The notes under the pieces are model-generated. The model ran no database searches. It was not told the DNA's origin and was given only the letters and a program-made list of their open reading frames with translations. A stretch of DNA of 49,310 nt from assembly GCA_007125125.1 (NCBI GenBank), contig SLDT01000008.1, positions 1 through 49,310 of the forward strand. Reading direction: 5' to 3'. Shown piece by piece: positions 1 through 9,842 of this stretch; position 1 is the first letter of the stretch; every line of letters begins with the position of its first letter. The translations under genes were made by a program, and so were the position numbers. This stretch comes from Gemmatimonadota bacterium (GTDB lineage: Bacteria; Gemmatimonadota; Gemmatimonadetes; Longimicrobiales; Gaopeijiaceae).

Positions 1-2
1 CG

Positions 3-935
3 ACGGAAGAAGGCACCCCGGGCACCGCCGGGGGTGCCGCCGGAGGCCGCAACCCTCTCCCCTTCCCCTTCCCCGGGATGCCCGGGGGCGCCGGGGCGGC
101 GGGGCTGGCCGGTGCAGCAGGCCTCGCCGCCGCCGCGGGGGCCTCGCCCGAGCCGCGGCACGTGGCGTGGGCGCGGAGCCTCCTCGAGGGGCTCCCCGAC
201 GAGCTTCGCACGGAGATCCGGACCCCGGCTGGCGCCCTCGCGACGACCCTCGGGCTCCTCCTGAACGAGGGTGCGGCGCGCGACCCCCAGCTCGCGGCGA
301 TCGAGGAGGCCCTCGGAGCCGAGGCCGCCCGGCGTGCGGACGACCTCGGTCGAAGAGTGGCGGCGCTCGGCCCGCAGGCCCGGCTCCCCCTGCTCGAGCT
401 TGCCCTCCCCGCGCTCCGGGAGCTCGAGGCCGACGGCCTCGCCGCACTCCGCCGCCTCGTCCCTGCCCTGATCCGCGAGGATGGCGAGGTGCGCACCTTC
501 GACTTCGCCCTCTACCACGTCCTGCGCCGGAACGTCTTCGAGGCGGGGGGCGACCGCCGCCCCGGAGGCCAGCTCTCGGCCTCGCGGCTCCGCGACGACG
601 TCCGGCTCCTCGTCTCGGCGGTCGCACGGGCCGGCTCGGGGGGCGACGAGGGTGCGCGCGAAGCGTTCGCCGCCGCACTCGCGGTACTCGCCGCCGAAGA
701 CGGCTTCGGGGAGGCGGTCCGCGGCTGGCAGCTCGCCGACCCCTCGGCGATCGGCCTCGGCCGGGTCGACGAGGCACTCGAGCGAGTCGAGCGCGCCCCA
801 CCTCTCGTGCGCCGGGCGATCCTGAGGGCGGGCGAGGCCTCCGTGCTCGCCGACGGGGTCGTCGAGGCGGGCGAGGTCGAGATGCTGAGGGCCGTGGCCG
901 AGGCCCTCGATGCCCCCATGCCACCCATGACCTGA
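3..935 (+). CDS. C-terminal part of a probable M48-type metallopeptidase with TerB-like tail (5' truncated)
   Basis: The reading frame is open from the first bases of the window, so the start and any N-terminal domain lie upstream. The visible 310 residues begin with a Gly/Ala/Pro-rich linker. A helical region follows, with a segment of the type L-I-R-E-D-G-E-V-R-T-F-D-F-A-L around residues 155-170. From family knowledge, that acid-rich helical pattern resembles the TerB-like tail that follows the membrane-bound M48 (HtpX/Ste24-like) protease domain in many bacteria. The HExxH zinc motif is not in view, so the protease assignment is inference. It is followed after 7 bp by a membrane-protein gene and looks like the upstream member of the operon running to 5218. 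It could instead be a stand-alone TerB-like or unknown helical protein. Confidence 0.5.
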   Translation, partial: TEEGTPGTAGGAAGGRNPLPFPFPGMPGGAGAAGLAGAAGLAAAAGASPEPRHVAWARSLLEGLPDELRTEIRTPAGALATTLGLLLNEGAARDPQLAAIEEALGAEAARRADDLGRRVAALGPQARLPLLELALPALRELEADGLAALRRLVPALIREDGEVRTFDFALYHVLRRNVFEAGGDRRPGGQLSASRLRDDVRLLVSAVARAGSGGDEGAREAFAAALAVLAAEDGFGEAVRGWQLADPSAIGLGRVDEALERVERAPPLVRRAILRAGEASVLADGVVEAGEVEMLRAVAEALDAPMPPMT

Positions 936-942
936 CCGCACG

Positions 943-1803
943 ATGTTCGGCCTCGAGGAAGACGAGACGCTGATCCTCTTTCTCTCGGCGGGGCTTGCAC
1001 TCGCCGGGGTCGTCTGGCACTACCTCGGGCAGCTCCACGCCCTGAGCTTCCGGCGAAACCCCGCCCCGGGAGTCATCCGGGTCGCCGTGTTCGTCGCGAT
1101 GGCCTGGATCGCCTTCGTCCTCTGGCGATACGCCGACCCCTCGGTCACGGGCCCCTACGTCTTCTTCTACCTCGTGATGGGGTTTGCGGCCGTGAAGGTG
1201 GCCGGGCAGGGAACGGCGGCGAAGTTCGGCGCCCGCACCCGCGTCGACGTGGGGGAGCGCCGGAACCTTGCGATGGCGGTCCTGATCGGCGCCTTCATCG
1301 TCTCGAGCGGCCTCATCTTCGGCGGAAGCCTCTGGGGCGAGGCCGACCCCGCGGGCGACGGCGAGGGCGGATGGTGGATCCCCCTCGGGTTCTTTCTCCT
1401 CGGGTGGGGGTGCCTCGCGGCCCTCTTTGCCCTCTTTCTCCTGCGCGAGGACGAGGGTTTCATGGCCCGCCTGCGCCGGGAGCGGGAGATGGATGACGCG
1501 GTTGCGGCTGCCTTCTTCCTGGTGTCATCCGCGATCATCCTGACCGATGCGGTGGCAGGCGACTTCTGGGGATGGGGCCACGGGCTCTTCACCTTCGGGA
1601 CCCTGGCGGGGATGCTCGTCGCGCACGAGGCCTTCGCCTCGCTCGTGCGGGTCCCGCGGGCGGCCTCCTCGGGCGGGCTTGGAGGGGACGCGCCTGCCTC
1701 GAAAGATCGGGTGCCCTGGGAGTGGCTCGTCTACCTCGGGCTCGCGGCCTTTGCCTGGGGAGTGAACCGTTGGCTAGACTTCGTCTTCGGGGTCCGAGGA
1801 TGA
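943..1803 (+). CDS. Polytopic membrane protein, DUF350/UPF0719-like
   Basis: This 286-residue protein has about seven or eight hydrophobic segments. Two similar stretches, near residues 105-130 and 180-205, each start with a short charged patch and a small-residue helix rich in Ala, Ser and Gly. That internal duplication resembles the YjfL/DUF350 (UPF0719) fold. The resemblance is by eye only. The neighbour supports it: in E. coli yjfL sits in the same operon as yjfC, a glutathionylspermidine-synthase-like ATP-grasp gene, and here an ATP-grasp of that class follows with a 4-bp ATGA overlap. The likely place is the inner membrane. The substrate or role is unknown; a membrane-stress or small-molecule channel function is speculation. 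Confidence 0.5.
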   Translation: MFGLEEDETLILFLSAGLALAGVVWHYLGQLHALSFRRNPAPGVIRVAVFVAMAWIAFVLWRYADPSVTGPYVFFYLVMGFAAVKVAGQGTAAKFGARTRVDVGERRNLAMAVLIGAFIVSSGLIFGGSLWGEADPAGDGEGGWWIPLGFFLLGWGCLAALFALFLLREDEGFMARLRREREMDDAVAAAFFLVSSAIILTDAVAGDFWGWGHGLFTFGTLAGMLVAHEAFASLVRVPRAASSGGLGGDAPASKDRVPWEWLVYLGLAAFAWGVNRWLDFVFGVRG

Positions 1804-2993
1804 TCGCGGCTCGGCCCTGGGGGCTCGAGCCCGCCGAGGAGGACGAGCTCTTCCGCGCGCTCCGCTTCACCTACCACAAGTGGGACACCTTTGCCTGCGG
1901 GAACCGGCTGGTGCTGACGGAGTCGCTCGTGGTCGACGAGGCGCTCCACCGGGAGATCGTGGAGGCGGTCGAGGGGCTCCACGGGGCGCTGGCCCGCTGG
2001 GAAGGGCGCATCGCGCGAGATGCGGCGGCGCTCGAGCGGCTCGCGATCCCGCCCCTCCTGCACCCCCTGATCGCGGCCGACGAGAGTCCGCCGCTGCAGT
2101 GCGCCCGCTACGACCTCTTTCCGACGCCGGACGGGCGGCTCATGGTCTCGGAGTTCAACGAGGACGTCCCGGGCGGGTTCAACGAGGCGCACGGGATCCC
2201 GGAACTCATGGGCGATCCCGGTGCGGGGTTCCGATGGGAGGCGGGGCTCAGGGAGCGCTTCCTCCCGGCCTTTTCGGAGGTGGGGCCGGTGGCGCTGCTC
2301 TATGCGACGGCGTACTCGGAAGACCTGCAGCACATGCTGATCCTCGAGTGGTGGCTGCGCGAGGCGGGGCACCGGACGGTGCTGGGGTCGCCCGCGCACC
2401 TGGGGGGGTGGCGGCGTCCGAAGGTGCTGGGTGAGCCGATCGAGGCGGCCTTTCGCTTCTATCCGGGGGAGTGGATGGCGCGGCTCCCGAACCTCGGCGC
2501 CTGGCGGCGGCATGGGGCGCGGCTCCCGATGATGAACCCGATCCGGCACCTGATCCGGCAGAGCAAGCTGGTGTTCTCGCTCTGGCGGGATGACGAGGGG
2601 GTCCCGGACGAAGACCGGGCTCTGATCGAGCGGCACTGTCCGCGGACGGCGCCCTTCTCGGAGGAGTGGGTCGAGGCGCTGAGGGCCGAGCCGGAGCGCT
2701 GGGTGCTGAAGGAGGCCTTCGGGCGCATGGGGGACTCGGTGGTGATGGGGAACCTGGTGACACCGAAGGAGTGGGAGGCGACGCTGGCCGAGGCGCGGAA
2801 GCGGCCGGGCGCGTGGCTCGTGCAGGAACGGTTCGAGGTGGCTCCGGTCCCCTTCGAGGGGGGCGCGATGTACCCGGCGCTCGGGGCCTACGTGGTCAAT
2901 GGTCGCTTCGCGGGCTACTACAGCCGGGTGGCGCCGCGTCCTCTCATCACGCACGAGGCCTATCATGTGGCGACGCTGGTCCGAGCGGCTTGA
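1800..2993 (+). CDS. Glutathionylspermidine-synthase-like ATP-grasp amide ligase
   Basis: The 397-residue product has the plan of the GSP-synthase ATP-grasp family. It has an N-terminal pre-ATP-grasp region, and around residues 105-130 a stretch containing Y-D-L-F, then S-E-F-N-E-D-V-P-G-G-F-N-E, which corresponds to the metal- and ATP-binding E-x-N-x-D-x-P-G type motif. A later W-V-L-K-E-A-F-G-R-M-G-D segment carries the nucleotide-binding lysine. The end reads I-T-H-E-A-Y-H-V-A-T-L, typical for this group. Family members form an amide bond between a carboxylate and an amine using ATP, but the E. coli YjfC-type branch has no proven substrate. The start is the ATG in the ATGA overlap with the membrane-protein gene; a longer in-frame reading upstream is a shadow of that gene. 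The next gene starts inside this one. Confidence 0.82.
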   Translation: MIAARPWGLEPAEEDELFRALRFTYHKWDTFACGNRLVLTESLVVDEALHREIVEAVEGLHGALARWEGRIARDAAALERLAIPPLLHPLIAADESPPLQCARYDLFPTPDGRLMVSEFNEDVPGGFNEAHGIPELMGDPGAGFRWEAGLRERFLPAFSEVGPVALLYATAYSEDLQHMLILEWWLREAGHRTVLGSPAHLGGWRRPKVLGEPIEAAFRFYPGEWMARLPNLGAWRRHGARLPMMNPIRHLIRQSKLVFSLWRDDEGVPDEDRALIERHCPRTAPFSEEWVEALRAEPERWVLKEAFGRMGDSVVMGNLVTPKEWEATLAEARKRPGAWLVQERFEVAPVPFEGGAMYPALGAYVVNGRFAGYYSRVAPRPLITHEAYHVATLVRAA

Positions 2994-3885
2994 GTGGCTG
3001 GGGGCCCTGAGGCTCGGGCTCCCGACCTTCACGAAGGGGTGGCCGGTGGGGGAGCCCAATGCATCCGATGCAGAGGGGGGCCTCGGGTGGAAGAACTTCG
3101 CCTCGCCCGAACCCCTGTACCGGGCATGGGGCCCGCATCCGGAGGGGCCATGGGTGCCCTTCCACTGCGTGCCCCTCTTTGCGGCGCTCGACCGGACGAA
3201 GCCGGAGTGGATCGGGCCGCGGGGGCGGGTGCGGGTGCCCGAGCCGCTCTGGGGGAGCGGGGAGCCCTTCCCCCCGGCACCGAGGTGGCTCCGGCCGGGG
3301 ACGATGACGATCCTGGATGCGCCGGGGCGGCGGAGTGTGGAGGCCGCGGCATGGCTCGTGGTGTCGGGCGGGTGTCAGCCGGTGTGCACCTTCGACAACT
3401 GGCCGCACGAGAAGGGGGTGCTGAGGGTGGCCGATGTGCTGGCCGAGCTCCTTCACTGGGCTTCGGTCGTCTTCGCGGCGCGGGCGCGGCTCGAGGCGGA
3501 TGCCCCTCCGCTCTGGATCTGCGACAGTCGCCGCCTGGGCACGCGGACGGGACGGCCGGGAGAGTTCGACAACCGGTACTTCCTGGACGACTCGATTCTG
3601 CCGGGGCCGGGATTTCTGGCACGGAACGGGGTTGAACGGGTGGTCTACCTCCATGCGGAGGTGGCGAGCCCCCCGGTGTCGGACCTGGAGAACTACTTCG
3701 GGGACCTGCTGACGGCGGGGATCCCGGTGTTGCATCTTGGGCTGCCGGCGGGACCGGAGGCCAAGCCCGCAGTGCTGGTGGGCGATGCGCTCAGACGCCG
3801 GCGGCCCCCGAAGGGCTTCCGGCGGAGCGCGGCAGGGGGGTTCGGGACGACCGTTCCGGAGCCATCTTCAGGGAGCGGCGGATAG
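2965..3885 (+). CDS. Conserved-looking protein of unknown function, partner of the ATP-grasp ligase
   Basis: I do not recognise a named domain in this 306-residue protein. It is soluble, Trp- and Pro-rich, and has motif-like patches that look catalytic or ligand-binding: a C-x3-C-T-F-D-N-W-P-H segment near residue 135, C-D-S-R-R-L-G near 190, and F-D-N-R-Y-F-L-D-D near 205. The chosen ATG at 2965 overlaps the end of the ATP-grasp gene by 29 bp, which implies translational coupling. Reading from the alternative upstream start at 2899 would only lengthen that overlap. The tight coupling suggests it acts on the same substrate or product as the ligase, for example as a second subunit or processing enzyme; that is inference. 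Confidence 0.65.
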   Translation: MWRRWSERLEWLGALRLGLPTFTKGWPVGEPNASDAEGGLGWKNFASPEPLYRAWGPHPEGPWVPFHCVPLFAALDRTKPEWIGPRGRVRVPEPLWGSGEPFPPAPRWLRPGTMTILDAPGRRSVEAAAWLVVSGGCQPVCTFDNWPHEKGVLRVADVLAELLHWASVVFAARARLEADAPPLWICDSRRLGTRTGRPGEFDNRYFLDDSILPGPGFLARNGVERVVYLHAEVASPPVSDLENYFGDLLTAGIPVLHLGLPAGPEAKPAVLVGDALRRRRPPKGFRRSAAGGFGTTVPEPSSGSGG

Positions 3886-3968
3886 GAGGTCGGTATGGAG
3901 GAGCATGAACGGGGGGGCTTCCGGGTGCGGGGGGTGTGGGCGGGCCGGATTCGGGTGCCGGGGGTGCC

Positions 3969-4379
3969 ATGGACACGGATGCTCGCGAGCTGCTCGACGA
4001 CCCGCGGGCGATCACCCGGCCGGACCCCGCGCTCAACACCTACTACCTGATCTCCTCGCTCGCCGGGCTGATCTTCTTCCCGTTCATCTATGTGCCGCTC
4101 CTCCTGCGATACCGGACCCTTCGGTACCGGTTCGATGAGGCCGGAGTCGCCATGTCATGGGGACAGTTCAACCAGCGCGAGATCTACCTGACCTACCGCC
4201 GCATCCAGGACATCGAGGTGCGGCGAGGCCTTCTGCAGCGGTGGCTCGGGCTTGCGAACCTGCAGCTTCAGACGTCGTCGGGGGGTTCGGGTGCCGGGGG
4301 TGGGGGCGGCGCGGACGAGGCGCTCGCGCTCCTCCGGGAGATCCGCGACGAACTCCGGCTCCTGCGGGAGGCACGGTGA
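3969..4379 (+). CDS. Bacterial PH-domain (bPH2-type) membrane-associated protein, short
   Basis: The product is 136 residues from the ATG at 3969. Residues about 25-48 form one hydrophobic segment. After it comes a bPH2-like pattern: Y-R-F-D-E-A-G-V, then Y-R-R-I-Q-D-I-E-V-R-R-G-L-L-Q-R-W-L-G-L, which matches the R-I-Q-x-V-x-x-x-x-G-x-x-x-R-x-x-G core of YdbS-like proteins. A Gly-rich linker leads to an amphipathic tail with L-L-R-E-I-R-D-E, which the next protein also carries. The start is uncertain. A good Shine-Dalgarno (AGGAGGT at 3884-3890) precedes an ATG at 3895 in another frame, and a run of seven G at 3911-3917 could shift that start into this frame. The stop overlaps the next ATG. 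Confidence 0.7.
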   Translation: MDTDARELLDDPRAITRPDPALNTYYLISSLAGLIFFPFIYVPLLLRYRTLRYRFDEAGVAMSWGQFNQREIYLTYRRIQDIEVRRGLLQRWLGLANLQLQTSSGGSGAGGGGGADEALALLREIRDELRLLREAR

Positions 4380-5218
4380 TGGCGCCCGACGCACCCCCGA
4401 CCCGTGGTCCGGCGCCCGACCAGCCCGCCACCCGCGGATCGAGGGCCGGCTGGGTGGTGCTTCGTCGGGTGATGAAGGTGCCGGAGGATCCTCCTCAGCT
4501 ACCGCCCGGAAGGCACGAGTGGACCCGGAGCTTCCGGCCTTCCGACTCCTGGATGCGCTACCTCGTCGGGAAGCACCTCGTCGGGTGGGCAGCAGCGGCC
4601 TTGTTCGGGCTCGTATTCGTCGGATTCATCGCGTCAGCCTTCGTGGGTGACGGGGGGTCTCCGGTCGTGGCGGCGGTGATCATCGGGGCCATCGTCTCGA
4701 TCGCTGTGATCCTCTTCGCCTTCGGGCTCATGGCGATCCCGATCCGATTCGACACGACCTGGTACGTGATGACGGATCGGGCGCTTCGGCTCCGCTCAGG
4801 GGTGTGGACGATCCGCGAGACGACCGTGACCTTCGAGAACGTCCAGAATGTGCGGGTGAGACGAGGGCCGATCCAGCGGCTGCTCGGGATCGGTGACGTG
4901 ACCGTGGAGACCGCCGCGGTCGGATACAGCGACCCGAACCAGGGGATCACGCAGGCGAGCAGCGCGGTGATTGTCGGCGTCGACGACCCGAGCGGAATCC
5001 GCGACCGGATCGTCGATCGGATGCGGATGTCCCGTTCAGCCGGTCTCGGGGACGACCCGGACCCCGAACGCAGGAGGGGCCGTCGCGCCGGCGAGAGTCC
5101 GGGGGCGGGCGGCTCGGAGCCCTTCGGAACGCGTGTTTCCGCCGGCGGCGGGAGCTGGAGCCCGGAGCACCTCCAGCTCCTGCGCGAAATCCGCGACGAG
5201 GTGCAGGCGTTGCGTTGA
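4379..5218 (+). CDS. Bacterial PH-domain (bPH2/YdbS-like) membrane protein
   Basis: The 279-residue product has a disordered N-terminus, two hydrophobic helices around residues 65-85 and 95-120, and then a bPH2 domain. The domain's key stretch contains Y-V-M-T-D-R-A-L-R-L-R-S-G, then F-E-N-V-Q-N-V-R-V-R-R-G-P-I-Q-R-L-L-G-I-G-D-V. Such YdbS-type domains sit at the inner membrane; in Bacillus YdbS/YdbT they are linked to envelope stress. After a charged linker the protein ends in an amphipathic helix with L-L-R-E-I-R-D-E, the same motif as in the preceding gene. The ATG shares one base with the upstream stop (TGATG), so the pair is translationally coupled. An internal ATG at 4472 is an alternative start. 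Confidence 0.8.
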   Translation: MAPDAPPTRGPAPDQPATRGSRAGWVVLRRVMKVPEDPPQLPPGRHEWTRSFRPSDSWMRYLVGKHLVGWAAAALFGLVFVGFIASAFVGDGGSPVVAAVIIGAIVSIAVILFAFGLMAIPIRFDTTWYVMTDRALRLRSGVWTIRETTVTFENVQNVRVRRGPIQRLLGIGDVTVETAAVGYSDPNQGITQASSAVIVGVDDPSGIRDRIVDRMRMSRSAGLGDDPDPERRRGRRAGESPGAGGSEPFGTRVSAGGGSWSPEHLQLLREIRDEVQALR

Positions 5219-5225
5219 GGTGCTT

Positions 5226-5242
5226 GCGGGGGAGCGCCCCGC
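5226..5242. terminator. Short GC hairpin between convergent genes
   Basis: A 6-bp perfect stem (GCGGGG/CCCCGC, loop GAGCG) fills most of the 31-bp gap between the convergent PH-domain and gyrB genes. There is no T-run on either side, so it is at best a weak bidirectional terminator. Confidence 0.3.
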
Positions 5243-5249
5243 GGCGGCG

Positions 5250-7298
<2,049 letters not shown>

Positions 7299-7643
7299 TC
7301 ACCCGCCGGGGACTCGTCCGGGCCCACCCTCGTCACCCTCGGAGAGGCGGAAGACGATTCGCTCGATCCTGCCCTTGCGTCGCCCCGCGTTCAGGCGAGC
7401 GAGAAGGTCACGACGCATCATGCTCAGCTCGGTCAGCCAGGCACTCGAGCGCACCTCCACAAAGAGCACACCGCGCGCGGCCGCTACTGCCCGCGCCACC
7501 CCGGCGATTCGCTCGCCCACGAGATCGTCCCACTCCTCCACGACGGACTGCGCCTCGACCTCCTCCTCGAGTCCATGTTCACGGAGGAAGGCAGCCAGCT
7601 CGTCCCCGAGCCGCGAGGGATCCCCGTCCTTCACGGCCCCCAC
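7299..7643 (-). CDS. dciA: DUF721 protein, DciA-like helicase-loading factor
   Basis: The 114-residue product matches the DUF721 (DciA) pattern: an N-terminal helical part with V-V-E-E-W-D-D-L-V-G-E-R-I around residues 35-47, then a beta-rich part with L-F-V-E-V-R-S-S-A-W-L-T-E-L-S and R-R-D-L-L-A-R-L-N. In other bacteria DciA loads the replicative helicase DnaB. The GTG start at 7643 overlaps the recF stop by 13 bp, so translation is probably coupled. The short C-terminal tail after the KH-like core is Gly-rich and probably disordered. Its place between recF and gyrB is common in bacteria that lack DnaC/DnaI. Confidence 0.85.
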   Translation of the reverse strand: MGAVKDGDPSRLGDELAAFLREHGLEEEVEAQSVVEEWDDLVGERIAGVARAVAAARGVLFVEVRSSAWLTELSMMRRDLLARLNAGRRKGRIERIVFRLSEGDEGGPGRVPGG

Positions 7644-8770
7644 TCTCCCATTTGGATCACCCCGTCGCGGATGCTCCAGCGCGGGAGCCGGTCACCGCGC
7701 AGGCGAATGTCCGAGGCGCGCGGAGCCGTCAGGATCACCTGTCCCACCGCCGTCCGCTCCAGGAGCTCGAGGACCCGCTCCGAGCGGGCCTCGTCGAGTT
7801 CCGCGAACACGTCGTCCATGAGAAGGATCGGGGCGCGTCCCCTTTGCTCCTCGAGCGTCCGTGCCTCGAGGAGGCGAAGGGCCAGGGCGACGCTTCGCCT
7901 CTGGCCCCCGGATCCGTAGCTCCTGACATCCCTCAGGCGTCCCCCATTGGGCACCCGCATCCGGAACTCGTCCCGATGCGGCCCGACCACGGTCGTCTGC
8001 ATGCGTCGCTCCTGGTCGACCGAGCTCCGCAACGCCGAGCGCAGCGACTCGTCGAAGGTCTCGGCATCATCCGGGCGAGCGTCGGTGGGGAGAGCCGGGA
8101 GGTAGACCAACTCGGCGGGCTCTCCCCCCGAGATCTCCGCGTGGAGCGAAGCGAAGGCCTCCCCCACCCCGGCGATCCAGGCGCGACGGGACGCGAACAC
8201 CCGCGCCCCTTCTCTGACGAGGGGCTCGTCCCAGGCCGCGATGGCAGCAGCCCCTCCCTCGCGCAGTGCCGCATTTCGCTGGCCGAGGACGCGCCGGTAG
8301 CGCTGGAGCGCCCCGAGGTAACCCGGCTCGTTCAGGGATAGCACGATGTCGAGGAAGCGGCGTCTCTCATGCGGCCCGTCGTTCACGAGCGCAAGGTCGG
8401 CCGGTGTGAAGAGGACCGCGCCAAGGTGCCCGACGGCATCGGCAAGCCGCTCCGGCTCGACCCCGTCGAGGGTCACTCTCTTTCGTGCGCCCTCCCGTTG
8501 CCAGGCGGCGGCGAGGGTACGCTCCTCCCCGCCCCCGGTCGCCCCTCGCACCACTCCCTCGACCCGGAAGAAGGCCTCGCCGAAGCGCACGAGTTCCGCA
8601 TCGCGGACCCCCCGGAAAGAACGAAAGAGCTCGAGGTAGTGGATCGCCTCGAGGAGGTTCGTCTTGCCCTGTGCGTTCGGGCCCACGAGCGCAATCCCCT
8701 CGGGGGGCAGCTCGAGCCGGACGTCGGCGAGGTTCCTGAACCCCTGGAGCCGGAGGCGGGCGAGGTGCAT
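7631..8770 (-). CDS. recF: DNA replication and repair protein RecF
   Basis: RecF is an SMC-like ATPase that helps RecOR load RecA at gaps. The 379 residues from ATG 8770 begin L-R-L-Q-G-F-R-N-L, as in the family. Walker A is G-P-N-A-Q-G-K-T-N near residue 30, the ABC signature is S-G-G-Q-R-R-S-V-A-L near 300, and Walker B is L-L-M-D-D-V-F-A-E-L-D near 330. An in-frame extension upstream to 8899 would overlap the crotonase gene and lacks family similarity, so the ATG directly before H-L-A-R-L is preferred. The gene is 28 bp downstream of a crotonase and overlaps dciA. dnaA and dnaN, frequent recF neighbours, are not adjacent here. Confidence 0.96.
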   Translation of the reverse strand: MHLARLRLQGFRNLADVRLELPPEGIALVGPNAQGKTNLLEAIHYLELFRSFRGVRDAELVRFGEAFFRVEGVVRGATGGGEERTLAAAWQREGARKRVTLDGVEPERLADAVGHLGAVLFTPADLALVNDGPHERRRFLDIVLSLNEPGYLGALQRYRRVLGQRNAALREGGAAAIAAWDEPLVREGARVFASRRAWIAGVGEAFASLHAEISGGEPAELVYLPALPTDARPDDAETFDESLRSALRSSVDQERRMQTTVVGPHRDEFRMRVPNGGRLRDVRSYGSGGQRRSVALALRLLEARTLEEQRGRAPILLMDDVFAELDEARSERVLELLERTAVGQVILTAPRASDIRLRGDRLPRWSIRDGVIQMGEWGP

Positions 8771-8798
8771 CGGAGGGGAGCAGGTCGGGACGCCGGGA

Positions 8799-9590
8799 TC
8801 ACTTCCCCCGGAAGGTGGGCCGGCGCTTCTCGAGGAAGGCCTGCATCCCCTCGCGCATGTCGTCCGTCGAGGCGAGGATTCCGAAGAGGGCGGCCTCATG
8901 GCGCAATGCCTCCTCGGTCGAGCTGTCGAGCGCCTGGTAGATCGCCTCCATGGCGAGGCTGACCGCGACGGGGCCGTTGCGCGTGATTGCCCTCATGAAG
9001 CCGCGCGCCCGCTCCGCGAGCTCCTCGCGGGGCACGACCTCGCTGACGAGGCCGAGGGATTGCGCCGTCGCCGCATCGAACTTGCGTCCGGTCAGGGTGA
9101 GCTCGATCGCCCGCCCGAGCCCGACGAGGCGCGCCAGCCGGACCGTGCCGCCATAGCCGGGGACGATCCCGAGCCCCACTTCCGGAAGACCGAAGACCGC
9201 GTTCTCCGAAGCGATCCGGAGGTGGCATGCGAGCGCGAGCTCACACCCGCCTCCGAGAGCGAAGCCCCCCACTGCGGCGAGGACCGGCCGAGGGAAGGTC
9301 TCGATGGCCCGCATGACCTCCTGCCCCTGCCGGCTCACCGCGACCCCGGAGGTGGGAGTCATCTTTGCGAGCACCCCGATATCGGCCCCGGCCACGAAGG
9401 CCTTCTCGCCCGCACCGGTCAGGATGACGCCCCGGAGGGTCTCGTCGTGCCGAAGGGCCTCGAAGGCTCGCCCGAGTTCGTCGATGACTTCCGGGTTCAG
9501 GGCATTGAGCTTTTCCTGTCGGTCGATCGTGACGGTGGCGATGCCGTCGTCGTCGGCGGGGTCGATGCGGACAAGGGTCTGATCGGTCAT
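8799..9590 (-). CDS. Enoyl-CoA hydratase/isomerase (crotonase family)
   Basis: This family hydrates trans-2-enoyl-CoA to 3-hydroxyacyl-CoA. The 263 residues are the normal length. Visible motifs are A-F-V-A-G-A-D-I near residue 65 (oxyanion hole and CoA binding), G-G-G-C-E-L-A-L-A-C around 112 with the first catalytic Glu, and F-G-L-P-E-V-G-L-G-I-V-P-G-Y-G-G-T around 135 with the second Glu. Both glutamates are present, so real hydratase activity is plausible. The C-terminal F-L-E-K-R-R-P-x-F-x-G-K is typical. It could work with the thiolase and 3-hydroxyacyl-CoA dehydrogenase at 17.2-19.4 kb, but it is not in their operon. It is the first gene of the minus-strand run into recF. Confidence 0.92.
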   Translation of the reverse strand: MTDQTLVRIDPADDDGIATVTIDRQEKLNALNPEVIDELGRAFEALRHDETLRGVILTGAGEKAFVAGADIGVLAKMTPTSGVAVSRQGQEVMRAIETFPRPVLAAVGGFALGGGCELALACHLRIASENAVFGLPEVGLGIVPGYGGTVRLARLVGLGRAIELTLTGRKFDAATAQSLGLVSEVVPREELAERARGFMRAITRNGPVAVSLAMEAIYQALDSSTEEALRHEAALFGILASTDDMREGMQAFLEKRRPTFRGK

Positions 9591-9842
9591 GGCGCTCGTC
9601 AGGCTTCGAGGTTTACTGGCGAAGGGTCCCGCCGCGCCGCTCCGGGGGCGGGCGGGCCCGGGTTAGAACTGCTCCTGGGACCATGAAGTCTACCGGTCAC
9701 CCGGTGTGCTGCCAACAGGGCGCGGGGTCAGGGGCCGATCCACGCTTGGCGCGGTCCCCGAGGGGCATGGCCCGCAGGAGCCTCAGTGTGTACCTTGAGG
9801 GTTCGGATCCATTGAAACCATTGCGCATGGAGACACCCTGAC

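Noticed and set aside
1731-3059. 442-residue minus-strand frame opposite the ATP-grasp gene
   Set aside because: Arg/Pro/His-rich composition without family features; the plus-strand ligase explains the region.
9676-9842. TACCTT (9791-9796) as the -10 of an ssb promoter
   Set aside because: No acceptable -35 lies 16-18 bp upstream, so I did not list it.
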